A stretch of 64,000 bases of DNA from Flavobacterium sp. J27. Its GTDB lineage: Bacteria; Bacteroidota; Bacteroidia; Flavobacteriales; Flavobacteriaceae. The stretch is taken from NCBI RefSeq assembly GCF_004303025.1, contig NZ_PJQW01000011.1, positions 99,303-163,302 of the forward strand, read 5' to 3'. Within the stretch, counting starts at the first letter, position 1, and each line of letters begins with the position of its first letter. The notes below the pieces were generated by a model. That model searched no databases. It worked only from the letters and a program-made list of their open reading frames with translations, and was not told where the DNA came from. The position numbers and the translations under genes were made by a program. Shown here in pieces: positions 1 through 7,970 of this stretch.

Positions 1-2
1 AT

Positions 3-767
3 GATGAACATATAAAAATGTTACGAAATGGAAGATGGCAAACGATGGTTGAACCAATAAATTACGATCGTCCAAATGCGGGTGTTGGTCTAACCTCTTC
101 CTTCGCAGCCGCTTGGCGACTAAAAAACAGAACAAATAAAATTGGTTTGATTCCATGTGCAGATGGAGGAACAAGTTTAGATGACTGGAATGTAGATGGA
201 ATTCTTTTCAAAAATGCTGTTTTTCAGTCAAAACTCGCTCAAAAAACAAGTGAATTACATGGTATTCTTTGGCATCAAGGCGAAAATGATTGTCAACCTA
301 CCAACGCTAAAAATTATGGTAAAAAATTTTCAACCATTATTCAAACTTTAAGAGAAGAACTTGAGGTTCCTAACATCCCGTTGATTGTTGGTGGACTTGG
401 AGATTATTTAACAAAAGGTATATATGGAGAGTATTTTAAATCGTATTCAATTGTAAATGAAGAATTGGAAAAAATGGCTAAAAATACTCCAAATTGCAAT
501 TTTGTAACGGCTTCGGGTTTAAACGCTAATCCTGATGGAATTCATATGGATGCATCTTCTCAAAGAATTTTTGGTATTCGATATTTTCAGGCTTTTTATA
601 AAAAAAAAGATGTTTCGGAACCTATTGATGTTGAAAATGAAATATTAGACATTATTTATAACAAACCTTTGTCCAACACTGAAAAAAGACAACGATTAGA
701 ATTAAAATTTTCAAGTGGAACAATATCCTTAGAAAGTTATAAAACCGAAATAGCAAAATTAAAATAA
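3..767 (+). CDS. Sialate O-acetylesterase-like (SASA/SGNH family) protein, 5' end outside window
   Basis: The reading frame is open back to the first base (codons before the first ATG at 18 read D-E-H-I-K), so the gene begins upstream and the ATG at 18 is internal. The SGNH block with the nucleophilic Ser (GQSN) is therefore not visible. What remains shows the family's later blocks: GGTSLDDWN, WHQGENDC (the WxQGE block) and a C-terminal PDGIHMD carrying the catalytic Asp-x-x-His. Such esterases deacetylate sialic acids or other acetylated glycans. After the catalytic domain comes a charged tail of about 50 residues (NKPLSNTEKRQRLELKFSSG...) that resembles a SHOCT-like short C-terminal module; that resemblance is an inference. 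Cellular location cannot be judged without the N-terminus. Confidence 0.75.
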   Translation, partial: DEHIKMLRNGRWQTMVEPINYDRPNAGVGLTSSFAAAWRLKNRTNKIGLIPCADGGTSLDDWNVDGILFKNAVFQSKLAQKTSELHGILWHQGENDCQPTNAKNYGKKFSTIIQTLREELEVPNIPLIVGGLGDYLTKGIYGEYFKSYSIVNEELEKMAKNTPNCNFVTASGLNANPDGIHMDASSQRIFGIRYFQAFYKKKDVSEPIDVENEILDIIYNKPLSNTEKRQRLELKFSSGTISLESYKTEIAKLK

Positions 768-944
768 TAATGTAAAACAAAACAGTATTGCTAAAAATGC
801 ATTTTTAACAATAGGAAAGTTGAGGCTAAACAAAGAATTGTAAAACTAAAAATGAGTAAGTGGAATTCAGTACTTCCTTATATATAATGACATAAACAAA
901 ATAAAGTTTTGTTTCGTAAAATAGAGAAAATTAAAATTTTAAAA

Positions 945-1238
945 ATGGATAACATAGAAATTCAATTAAAAGAGGATGAATCTAAAGGATATTCGATAGC
1001 AAAAGAGAATAATAAGTTAGTTGGTATGATGACTTATTCGATTGCAGGAGAAGAATTAATAATCATCGATCATACTGAAGTTGAACCAAAATATAATGGT
1101 AAAGGAGTAGGAAGAGGTATGCTTTATAAAATTATAGAAATGGCAAGAGAGAAAAATATTAAGATTATTCCTCTATGTCCTTTTGCGTCTTCAATGTTTA
1201 AAAAAAATGAAGAGATCAGAGATGTATTAAAATCTTAA
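945..1238 (+). CDS. GNAT-like N-acetyltransferase, COG2388 (YidJ/YjdJ) type
   Basis: Small 97-residue acyltransferase of the compact GNAT group. The diagnostic run is HTEVEPKYNGKGVGRGML, the acetyl-CoA pyrophosphate-binding loop, followed by the PLCPFASSMF segment typical of COG2388. I chose the ATG at 945 because a longer frame would need a TTG at 909 and adds 12 lysine/isoleucine-rich residues with no family match. The gene is 12 bases upstream of a divergent ferredoxin of the YjdI type; pairing of YjdI and YjdJ is a known arrangement in other bacteria, which supports both calls. The substrate is unknown. A second member of the family lies at 3472-3789. Confidence 0.8.
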   Translation: MDNIEIQLKEDESKGYSIAKENNKLVGMMTYSIAGEELIIIDHTEVEPKYNGKGVGRGMLYKIIEMAREKNIKIIPLCPFASSMFKKNEEIRDVLKS

Positions 1239-1250
1239 ATAGAAAAAATC

Positions 1251-1478
1251 ATGGAAAATTTAAAGGAATATAACAAAGACAATTTAAAAGTCTTATGGCA
1301 ACCTCTAAAGTGTGTACATTCAGGTATTTGTGTGAAAACATTACCATCTGTATATGATCCCAAAGCCAAACCTTGGATAAAACCAGAAAATGCAACAGTA
1401 GAAGATCTGAAAAATCAAATTAATGCTTGTCCTTCTGGCGCACTGAGTTATAAAGAAAAAAGCAATGAAAACAAATAG
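1251..1478 (+). CDS. Divergent 4Fe-4S mono-cluster protein (Fer4_19, YjdI-like)
   Basis: A 75-residue protein with the Fer4_19 pattern: LKCVHSGICVKTLPSVYD near residue 20 and INACPSGAL near residue 60, so cysteines are placed to ligate one iron-sulphur cluster, with the acidic/proline spacer (PWIKPENA) seen in YjdI homologues. Expected to be a soluble electron-transfer or redox-sensing protein; the partner is not known. It lies directly downstream of a YjdJ-like acetyltransferase and its last 14 bases overlap the start of the TMEM175-like gene, so the three are probably co-transcribed. Confidence 0.85.
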   Translation: MENLKEYNKDNLKVLWQPLKCVHSGICVKTLPSVYDPKAKPWIKPENATVEDLKNQINACPSGALSYKEKSNENK

Positions 1479-2049
1479 ATTAGAAGCATTTAGTGACGGC
1501 GTACTAGCAATAATTATTACAATAATGGTTCTTGAACTTAAAATACCTGAAGGTAATAATATAGAAAGTTTGAAACCTCTTCTACCCACCTTTACAACTT
1601 ATGTTTTAAGTTATGTGTATATAGGTATCTATTGGAGTAACCATCATCATTTAATGCAGGCATCAAATGCTGTAAATGGGAAGATTTTATGGTGTAATTT
1701 ACACTTGTTATTTTGGATTTCATTTTTGCCATTTTCTACTGGATATATGGGAGAAAATCATTTTAAAGAAATACCAACTGCTTTGTATGGTTTTGTTCTT
1801 CTAATGTCGAGTATTGCTTGGGAATTATTAGTGTATTCTTTAAGGAAAAACCACTCGTCAGAAGCTCTTATCCACAAAGGATATGCTACTAAATCCAAAA
1901 TATATTTTACAATAATTTTTTTTATTCTTGGAATTTCAATGAGTTTTATCAGCCCGATTATAGCAGTTTGTATTTATGTTTTAGTTTCTCTTTTTTGGAT
2001 TATTCCTGATAGAACTCTTGAAAAAAAATTAACATTTAATAACAAATAA
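1465..2049 (+). CDS. TMEM175-family (DUF1211) membrane protein, putative K+ channel
   Basis: The N-terminus RLEAFSDGVLAIIITIMVLEL carries the FSDG signature of the TMEM175 selectivity helix, and the 194-residue protein has about six hydrophobic segments, matching the usual size of bacterial TMEM175 proteins. Characterised family members are potassium-selective leak channels of the inner membrane. The start overlaps the ferredoxin gene by 14 bases, which suggests translational coupling. A Y-W-x-N-H-H-H motif follows the second helix (IYWSNHHHLMQA), also usual for the family. Confidence 0.88.
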   Translation: MKTNRLEAFSDGVLAIIITIMVLELKIPEGNNIESLKPLLPTFTTYVLSYVYIGIYWSNHHHLMQASNAVNGKILWCNLHLLFWISFLPFSTGYMGENHFKEIPTALYGFVLLMSSIAWELLVYSLRKNHSSEALIHKGYATKSKIYFTIIFFILGISMSFISPIIAVCIYVLVSLFWIIPDRTLEKKLTFNNK

Positions 2050-2351
2050 TTTGATAGCATGATTGATACAAAATTTCGTCTTCTTGCTCAAAAAACAGAC
2101 TAACAAAATTTAGTGTAAAATAGTCGTTTGATAAATAGAAGTTATTAAGAACGGATTTTGTTTGCAGTAAAGTATTATGTCTCAATTTGCTCTTAAATTA
2201 GCAGATAATAAAAACTCTTTTGAAGCACTTATCATTGCTTTTTCATATTAATTTTACCTAAGTTATGATACAAAAATACAGATATACTTAAAAGGTCTTT
2301 TAAAAAAAGCTATATAAAAAATTTTCAATTTAAACTATTAATTCAAAAACT
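2050..2351. other. Intergenic stretch without a supported gene
   Basis: About 300 bases between the TMEM175-like gene and the broken esterase leader. It holds only very short open frames, the longest being 24 codons at 2177-2251 starting MSQFALKLADNKN, with no recognisable similarity. No clear terminator hairpin or promoter was found. It may be decayed coding sequence, as the downstream gene is also damaged. Confidence 0.5.
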
Positions 2352-2416
2352 ATGAAAAAAATAAATAATCAATAGTAGTTATACTATTTATTTTAATCAA
2401 TTTAAATACTAATATA
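2352..2416 (+). pseudogene. Frameshifted signal-peptide coding segment of the downstream esterase
   Basis: An ATG at 2352 opens with M-K-K-I-N-N and then meets a TAG after seven codons. Starting at 2372 the frame of the downstream esterase reads I-V-V-I-L-F-I-L-I-N-L-N-T-N-I-M-A-Q-S, a textbook hydrophobic signal-peptide core ending at A-Q-S, and runs without a stop into the esterase ATG at 2417. Joining the two needs one added base between about 2362 and 2371. The segment is best read as the original secretion leader, disconnected by a one-base deletion or a sequencing error. Confidence 0.8.
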
Positions 2417-3397
2417 ATGGCACAATCAATTCCGGGAGAAAAAGATCCGAACATTTCAAAAAATACTCGTTTATTTTTGGAGGCATTAAATAGTGGAGAT
2501 GGACCACCATTAGAGAAATTAACTCCAAAAGAGGCTCGTCAAGTTCTAGTAGATGCACAAAAATCAGTAACCTATGACTATAGCGATATTGAAGAATCTG
2601 AAAGAGAGATAACTCAAGACGGTCAAACCATCACTATTCATATAATGAAACCTAAAGGAACAAAGGGTAATTTACCTGTGTTTATGTTCTTCCATGGTGG
2701 AGGATGGGTACTAGGTGATTACCCAACTCACAAACGATTGGTTAGGGATTTGGTTGTTGGTAGTGGAGCTGTCGCAGTTTTTCCAGATTATACGCCAACA
2801 CCAGATGCTCAATTTCCCGTGGCCATCAACCAAGGATATGCAGCCACCAAATGGGTAGCTGAAAATGGAAATGAAATAGGTGTCGACGGTTCTAGATTAG
2901 CCGTCGCTGGAAATAGTGTGGGAGGAAACATGTCTACTGTAGTGGCACTTATGGCCAAAGAGAATAAGGGCCCTAAACTAGCTTTTCAGCTTTTGCTATG
3001 GCCTTTGGTGGATTCAGATACGAGTCGACCTTCTTACAAAAAGTACGGTCAAGACAGATTTTTGACAACCCCGATCATGGAGTGGATGTGGGATATGTAT
3101 ATTCCCAATCCTGAAGACCGAAAGCAAAAATATGTCTCTCCAGTAAATGCCTCTCTGGAAGAATTAAAAGGATTGCCCCCAGCGTTGATACAGGTTGCCG
3201 AAAATGATATTCTATATGATGAAGGAATTGCTTATGGACGCAAACTAGATGAAGCGGGAGTACCTGTTACAATTACTGTTTATAACGGAATGATACACGA
3301 CTACGGTATGTTGAATCCCCTATCACACATTCCCGGAGTGCAGGAAGCTTTGACTCAAGCTACGGCAGTATTAAAAGAAGCCTTGTTCCTGAAATAA
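2417..3397 (+). CDS. Alpha/beta hydrolase, hormone-sensitive-lipase (HSL) type esterase
   Basis: 326 residues from the only in-frame ATG. It has the HSL-family oxyanion motif HGGGWV (about residue 93), the nucleophile elbow G-N-S-V-G with Ser167, Asp264 in AENDILYDEG and His294 in GMIHDYG, so the catalytic triad is complete. Such enzymes hydrolyse short-chain acyl esters and related small esters. As it stands the protein lacks a signal peptide, but a frameshifted leader directly upstream (2352-2416) indicates that the ancestral form was exported; the present product would stay in the cytoplasm or arise only by frameshifting. The G+C content looks higher than in the neighbouring small genes, a possible sign of different origin. 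Intergenic sequence follows before the next gene. Confidence 0.9.
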   Translation: MAQSIPGEKDPNISKNTRLFLEALNSGDGPPLEKLTPKEARQVLVDAQKSVTYDYSDIEESEREITQDGQTITIHIMKPKGTKGNLPVFMFFHGGGWVLGDYPTHKRLVRDLVVGSGAVAVFPDYTPTPDAQFPVAINQGYAATKWVAENGNEIGVDGSRLAVAGNSVGGNMSTVVALMAKENKGPKLAFQLLLWPLVDSDTSRPSYKKYGQDRFLTTPIMEWMWDMYIPNPEDRKQKYVSPVNASLEELKGLPPALIQVAENDILYDEGIAYGRKLDEAGVPVTITVYNGMIHDYGMLNPLSHIPGVQEALTQATAVLKEALFLK

Positions 3398-3471
3398 AAC
3401 TAAAACGTAACTGTATCAGCTTATATTTGCTGGTACGGTTATTTAAATTAAATAAACTAAAAAATAGATAG

Positions 3472-3789
3472 ATGAAACCAATTTTTGAAAATATCCCTTT
3501 GGTTAAAAATGAAGAAAGAAAACGATTTGAACTTGTAATTGACGAAAAATATGCGATTATTAATTATGGGCAATTTGGCAATCAAATAGCACTTGTACAT
3601 ACTGAAGTTGAACCAGCATTAAAAGGAAAAGGAGCTGCTGATGCTATTATTGAAAAAACACTTCATTATTTAGATGAAAACAATGCTGTTTTACTACCGT
3701 TTTGTCCGTTTGTTTTTGCATATATAAAAAAACATCCCGAATGGAAGCGTATAGTTAGCGAAAAATTTAAAGGTTATGACGACCTTTAG
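3472..3789 (+). CDS. GNAT-like N-acetyltransferase, COG2388 type (second copy)
   Basis: 105 residues. The core YAIINYGQFGNQIALVHTEV followed by EPALKGKGAADAIIE reproduces the T-E-V-x-P-x-x-x-G-x-G-x-A acetyl-CoA loop of COG2388, and LLPFCPFVFAYIKKHPEW is the conserved C-terminal segment. It is a distant paralogue of the gene at 945-1238 and, unlike that copy, is not beside a ferredoxin; a decayed gene follows it. The substrate is unknown; members are usually described only as predicted acetyltransferases. Confidence 0.82.
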   Translation: MKPIFENIPLVKNEERKRFELVIDEKYAIINYGQFGNQIALVHTEVEPALKGKGAADAIIEKTLHYLDENNAVLLPFCPFVFAYIKKHPEWKRIVSEKFKGYDDL

Positions 3790-3817
3790 TAATTTAAAAT
3801 AGTTAAAAAAGGAATCA

Positions 3818-4139
3818 TATGATAATCTAATGGAAGCTTTGAATAACCTAAAAAACAAGGTATATTGAAGATTTTAACCTTAAGCAAAAGTGTTTAGAAT
3901 GTAGAAATGTAGCATATAGAATCTTTCATAATGAATTTGAAATTGATACTTATTTTAGAATTGAAGATGAAAATTCCAGCGCTGATGGTTCTACAATTCG
4001 GTATACTATAACTTCTGAAAAATATGGGTTGAAAGAGACTTTGATTAATTCATTTAGCATTTATTCTAATTATATTTCCAATGAAATGTTAGACAAATTA
4101 AAATTTAAAAATAATGTCAAATACAACAATTATAATTGA
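3818..4139 (+). pseudogene. Broken ~100-aa gene of the small family usually labelled phosphoribosylpyrophosphate synthetase
   Basis: Two frames together reconstruct one conserved small protein. Frame one from 3818 reads Y-D-N-L-M-E-A-L-N-N-L-K-N-K and soon hits TGA at 3866; the next frame from 3861 reads Y-I-E-D-F-N-L-K-Q-K-C-L-E-C and continues through EFEIDTYFRIEDENSSADGS and NSFSIYSNYISNEMLDKLKF to a TGA at 4137. The order (YD..L, GYxEDFNL, C-x-x-C, EFEI, Y-x-I-x-S, DxxLDKLKF) is that of a roughly 100-residue Bacteroidota family whose databank label is probably a misnomer. A shift near 3857-3861 and the loss of an initiating ATG before Y-D (the codon there is TCA) inactivate it. Its last 26 bases overlap the start of the pirin gene. 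Confidence 0.78.
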
Positions 4140-4998
4140 AGAAAGAGCAACTAACATAGGAAATTTTATGGTTGGTAGGTTGCTTCCTTTTCGCAAAAAA
4201 AGAATGGTAGGACCATTTATTTTCATAGATCACATGGGACCTGTAAATATGGGTAAAAATGAGAATGTAGACATAGATATGCACCCTCACATAGGTTTGT
4301 CGACACTTACCTTTTTATTTGAAGGTAACATATTTCACAGAGATAGTTTGGGTACTTCTGTAGAAATTAAGCCTGGAGAGGTTAATTGGATGACAGCTGG
4401 AAGAGGAGTTGTTCATACAGAAAGGACACCCGATTATTTAAGAAATCAAGAAAAAAGTCTTCACGGATTGCAGATATGGGTGGCACTACCTAAAGAATTT
4501 GAAGAATGTGAACCCTCTTTTACACACATCGATGCAAAGGATTTACCCACTTGGGAAGATAATAATGTACACTTTAAATTGATTGCCGGTGAAGCCTTTA
4601 ATAGAAAATCTCCAGTACCTGTTTATAGTCCTCTATATTTTATGGAAATTAAATCCCCTGTAACAAAAACAATCAATATAGGAGAATTTCTTTATGGTGA
4701 AAGTGCTTTGTATATTTTGGAGGGTGCTGTTCAATCTGAAGGACATAGATTTGGTCAAAAGCAAATTTTGGTAGCTAAAGAAAGTACACTTTGTTCCTTT
4801 GAAATGGAAGAAAACACAACAATTTATGTTTTTGGTGGAGAAGCATTTCCCGAAGAACGGTTTATTGAATGGAATTTTGTTGCAACAGATAAGAATCTAA
4901 TTGAAAAAGCTAAAGAAGATTGGAAAAATAATAGATTTCCAAACGTACCTAATGAAACCGTAAAAGTTTCATTGCCAGAACCTCGATTAAAAAAGTAA
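4114..4998 (+). CDS. Pirin family protein (cytoplasmic)
   Basis: 294-residue bicupin. The metal ligands of pirin are all present at canonical positions: His57 and His59 in MHPHIG, His101 and Glu103 in GVVHTER. GPFIFIDHMGP and TLTFLFEG are family landmarks and the C-terminal cupin_C part is full length. Pirins bind iron; some members, such as YhhW, oxidise flavonoids such as quercetin, others act as redox-linked cofactors. No signal peptide, in contrast to the Tat-type pirin at 15394. It starts inside the tail of the broken gene upstream and is 18 bases before an OsmC-family peroxidase, suggesting a shared role in electrophile or peroxide defence. Confidence 0.93.
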   Translation: MSNTTIIIEERATNIGNFMVGRLLPFRKKRMVGPFIFIDHMGPVNMGKNENVDIDMHPHIGLSTLTFLFEGNIFHRDSLGTSVEIKPGEVNWMTAGRGVVHTERTPDYLRNQEKSLHGLQIWVALPKEFEECEPSFTHIDAKDLPTWEDNNVHFKLIAGEAFNRKSPVPVYSPLYFMEIKSPVTKTINIGEFLYGESALYILEGAVQSEGHRFGQKQILVAKESTLCSFEMEENTTIYVFGGEAFPEERFIEWNFVATDKNLIEKAKEDWKNNRFPNVPNETVKVSLPEPRLKK

Positions 4999-5016
4999 TA
5001 TTGATAAATTAATAGA

Positions 5017-5412
5017 ATGATGAAAACAACAATAGCTACAATTGGAAAACAAAAATACAAAACCGAAATACAGGCTAAAAACCATATTATTATATCTGAT
5101 GAACCAGAAGAGTTGGGAGGAGGGAATTTTGGATTCACGCCAACAGAACTTCTAGAATCCTCTCTGGCTGCTTGTACTTCAATGACAATAAGAATGTATG
5201 CAGATAAAAAAGAGTGGAATTTAGATAAGGTTGAAGTTAAAATTAATTTTAAAAGAAATATTTCAACGCAACAAGTCACTTTTAAAAAAGAAATAACACT
5301 TTTTGGTAACCTAAATGAAGAACAAAAACAAAAGCTTTTGGAAATGGGTTCTAAATGTCCTATTGAAAGAATGATTACAGGTGAAATAGAGGTAGAATCA
5401 TATTTGTCATAA
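5017..5412 (+). CDS. OsmC/Ohr family peroxiredoxin-like protein
   Basis: 131 residues with the OsmC fold order: FGFTPTELLESSLAAC with Cys53, a central helix (TSMTIRMYADKK) and CPIERMITG with Cys114. The two cysteines correspond to the peroxidatic/resolving pair of OsmC/Ohr thiol peroxidases, which reduce organic hydroperoxides; this subgroup (YhfA-like) is less well characterised. Two ATGs occur in tandem (5017 and 5020); either gives the same domain. It lies 18 bases after pirin and is likely co-transcribed. Confidence 0.92.
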   Translation: MMKTTIATIGKQKYKTEIQAKNHIIISDEPEELGGGNFGFTPTELLESSLAACTSMTIRMYADKKEWNLDKVEVKINFKRNISTQQVTFKKEITLFGNLNEEQKQKLLEMGSKCPIERMITGEIEVESYLS

Positions 5413-5615
5413 AAAAACTATCTTTTTGATTTGTAAAATAATGATTATATAATTCAGCGTTAGTGAAATTTATAGTTAATACTAAAATTAAAGTTCATTT
5501 TCTCAATTTATAAATAATTATTTCCAAAGCAACCAAAGAGTTATTGCCTGTTTCGCATCAATTAGGTTCAAAAAGCATTTAACAGTAATATCTATAAATT
5601 TAATAAACTTCAATT

Positions 5616-6569
5616 ATGTCACGTTGCCATTTGTTTTTCTTGTCAATTACATTAATATCCTATTATTCTACATTAATTGGAAATGCTCAGGTCTTTGAAA
5701 AAACGGCAGAAATGAAGGGTGATATTGTAGAGTTTCCTATCACACTCATCAATGCTTATCCTTTCATTTCCGCAACAGTTAATGGTGAAAAAGGTAAATT
5801 CATGTTTGATACAGGGTTCGCAGCATCTATTTTTCTAAATGATAATTTACTAAGTCTTCCAGATAAAAAATTAAAAGGTAATGGCACCACTGGAAGCGGG
5901 CAATCTTTTAAAATTTATCTAAATGACTCAATTAGCAATATTTTGTTTACCAATGGCTTAACGTATAAAAATCTGGAGAAGATAAGTAGCGGTAACTTCA
6001 ATTTTATACAGGAACACATAACTCCCGATTTTCTTGGTTTTTTAGGTTACAAATTTTTTAAGGATTATCTTTTTAAGATAGACTATCTAAAAAGGAAAAT
6101 TACCTTTTACAAAAATTCCCTTGAACGCAACGTTTCTAAAGATTTTTTAGCAGATGAGGAGGTTTTGGCCGTTATTGATTTTGATATCAGGACATTGGAA
6201 AATATCCCACTTGTTAAATTAAAAATACATGACATTGAAGTGTTAGGCGAGTTTGATACAGGTCAGAATGGTTTTTTACAATTAGACAACACTTCTTTTA
6301 ATCAGTTAGTCAGCAAAGATTATTTGAGATGTTCTGGTGTTGAAAGTAACGGTGAAGCATTATTGACTGTAAAGGATATTATTATGGACGGGAAAATTAA
6401 GATGACATTGAAAGGAGTAGAATCTTCTCCATTGGAAGACACTCAAAACCAGAAAAATAAAGCAGGAATAACTGAGCCAAACCTAATGACTATTGGCTAT
6501 CGATTCCTTATGGAATACAAAACGGTTTGGGATTACCATAATAAAAAGATTTATATTCTTGAATATTAA
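5616..6569 (+). CDS. Secreted retropepsin-like aspartic protease family protein
   Basis: 317 residues. The N-terminus is a signal peptide with a hydrophobic stretch ending near N-A-Q-V. Two aspartic-protease half-sites are visible, MFDTG (Asp65) and EFDTG (Asp214), each followed by the small/hydrophobic residues expected after D-T-G, so a single chain could form a complete pepsin-like active site from two retropepsin-type lobes. Predicted to act in the periplasm or at the surface; the substrate is unknown. The gene stands alone with about 200 bases on each side, containing no convincing gene. Confidence 0.82.
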   Translation: MSRCHLFFLSITLISYYSTLIGNAQVFEKTAEMKGDIVEFPITLINAYPFISATVNGEKGKFMFDTGFAASIFLNDNLLSLPDKKLKGNGTTGSGQSFKIYLNDSISNILFTNGLTYKNLEKISSGNFNFIQEHITPDFLGFLGYKFFKDYLFKIDYLKRKITFYKNSLERNVSKDFLADEEVLAVIDFDIRTLENIPLVKLKIHDIEVLGEFDTGQNGFLQLDNTSFNQLVSKDYLRCSGVESNGEALLTVKDIIMDGKIKMTLKGVESSPLEDTQNQKNKAGITEPNLMTIGYRFLMEYKTVWDYHNKKIYILEY

Positions 6570-6798
6570 AAAACTATCCAAATGAAAATCTTGTCATCTT
6601 TACTTTTACAAGAAATCTATTTTGCGAAAGTTACAATTTGTAGTCATCAATTTTATAAATACTGACAATAAAGCCAATCCCTTAATAAATTTATAATTTG
6701 ATTTAGGTTATAAAAATGATTTAAAGAAAACTCATAAGTTAAATATGTCATTTTTGTTTTTATTTAGAAAAAACAAATCGATTATCTTTATATAAAAA

Positions 6799-7962
6799 AT
6801 GCAAATCATGATTTTAAATGATGTTGAATTATACATAGTAGATTTTTTTAACAAAAAGCTACCAGCAGAAAATTATTACCATAATCTGGTGCATACTAAG
6901 TCAGTAGTTGAATTAGTTAAAATCTTGGCAATTGAAGAAGAATGTACTGAAGATGAACTTTTACTACTTTTAATAGCAGCTTGGTTTCATGATGTTGGTT
7001 ATGTAGAAAAAGCGGAAGGACATGAAGATGTAAGTGTTAGAATTGCATTAGAATTTTTAAAAGAAAAAGGATTAAGCAGATATCAGCTTGATAAAATAAA
7101 GGAGTTAATTCGTGTTACCAAAATAAGTAGTCCACCTAATAATCTGTTGGGAAAAATAATGAAAGATGCAGACTCTGGGCACGTTTCGTTTGAAGAATAT
7201 TTTGAAGTTTCTGAAAAATTAAGAAAAGAAATTAGTTTTAAAAAAAGAGTTGAAATTGATCCGTTAGATTGGTTAGAACAAAATAAAAAATTTCTTGAAG
7301 ATCATTTATTTTTTACGGATTATGCACAGAAAAACTGGCAGTTTAAAAAAGAAGAGAATAAAAAAAGAGTTCAACAAAAAATAGATGAAATAAAATCTAA
7401 AGCTAACAAAAGGAAACAGGTAAAAACGGGAAGAGGTGTTGAAACATTGTTTAGAGTTCAACTAAAAAATCATATTCAACTTAGTGCAATTGCTGATACA
7501 AAGGCGAATATTCTTCTCTCTGTAAATGCAATTATTATTTCAATTGCCTTATCTAATTTAATCCCTAAATTAGATAGTCCATCAAATGCTTTTTTAGTGT
7601 TACCAACATTTATTTTAATGGTATTTAGTGTTGCTTCAGTTGTATTATCAGTTTTATCAACTCGACCAAAGGTTTCAAATGTAAGGGTTACTCAAGAAAT
7701 GATAACAAACAAACAAGCAAATATTTTGTTTTTTGGTAATTTTTGTAAAATGAGTTTGAATGAATTTGAATGGGGAATAAATTATCTTATAGAAAATGAA
7801 GATGTATTGTATAATTCTTTAACAAAAGATTTCTATTTTTTAGGTCTTGTTTTAGAACGTAAATATAAATTATTAAGAATAACTTATACTGTTTTTATGA
7901 TTGGTATTGTTGTTTCAGCTTTAGCATTCATTATTAGTTATAATTTAATTATATCAAAATAA
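6799..7962 (+). CDS. HD phosphohydrolase fused to a Pycsar-type transmembrane effector domain (PycTM)
   Basis: 387 residues in two parts. Residues ~10-180 form an HD domain with its metal ligands intact: His32, the His64-Asp65 pair in WFHDVGY, and Asp123/Asp125 in MKDADSG. Residues ~213-385 match the Pycsar effector transmembrane family: RGVETLFRVQLKNHIQLS, then DTKANILLSVNA entering the first hydrophobic segments, a second pair near 265-285 and a last helix at the C-terminus. In characterised Pycsar defence, a cyclase makes cCMP or cUMP and such effectors damage the membrane. Here the HD domain could degrade or sense a nucleotide signal. It is the first gene of a three-gene run (8 bases to the next). 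No nucleotide cyclase gene was found in the window, so a classical Pycsar pair is not present. Confidence 0.85.
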   Translation: MQIMILNDVELYIVDFFNKKLPAENYYHNLVHTKSVVELVKILAIEEECTEDELLLLLIAAWFHDVGYVEKAEGHEDVSVRIALEFLKEKGLSRYQLDKIKELIRVTKISSPPNNLLGKIMKDADSGHVSFEEYFEVSEKLRKEISFKKRVEIDPLDWLEQNKKFLEDHLFFTDYAQKNWQFKKEENKKRVQQKIDEIKSKANKRKQVKTGRGVETLFRVQLKNHIQLSAIADTKANILLSVNAIIISIALSNLIPKLDSPSNAFLVLPTFILMVFSVASVVLSVLSTRPKVSNVRVTQEMITNKQANILFFGNFCKMSLNEFEWGINYLIENEDVLYNSLTKDFYFLGLVLERKYKLLRITYTVFMIGIVVSALAFIISYNLIISK

Positions 7963-7970
7963 TTTTAGAA

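Noticed and set aside
4824..5279. 151-residue minus-strand frame covering the end of pirin and start of OsmC
   Set aside because: Both plus-strand genes have complete conserved motifs across this interval; the antisense frame has no recognisable domain.
5413..5615. Short open stretch reading S-K-A-T-K-E-L-L-P-V-S-H-Q-L-G-S-K
   Set aside because: Nineteen codons with no start; no family recognised, too short to support a gene or remnant.
6799..7962. Complete Pycsar defence system
   Set aside because: The transmembrane effector is present, but no class E-type nucleotide cyclase gene was found nearby, so it is described as Pycsar-like only.
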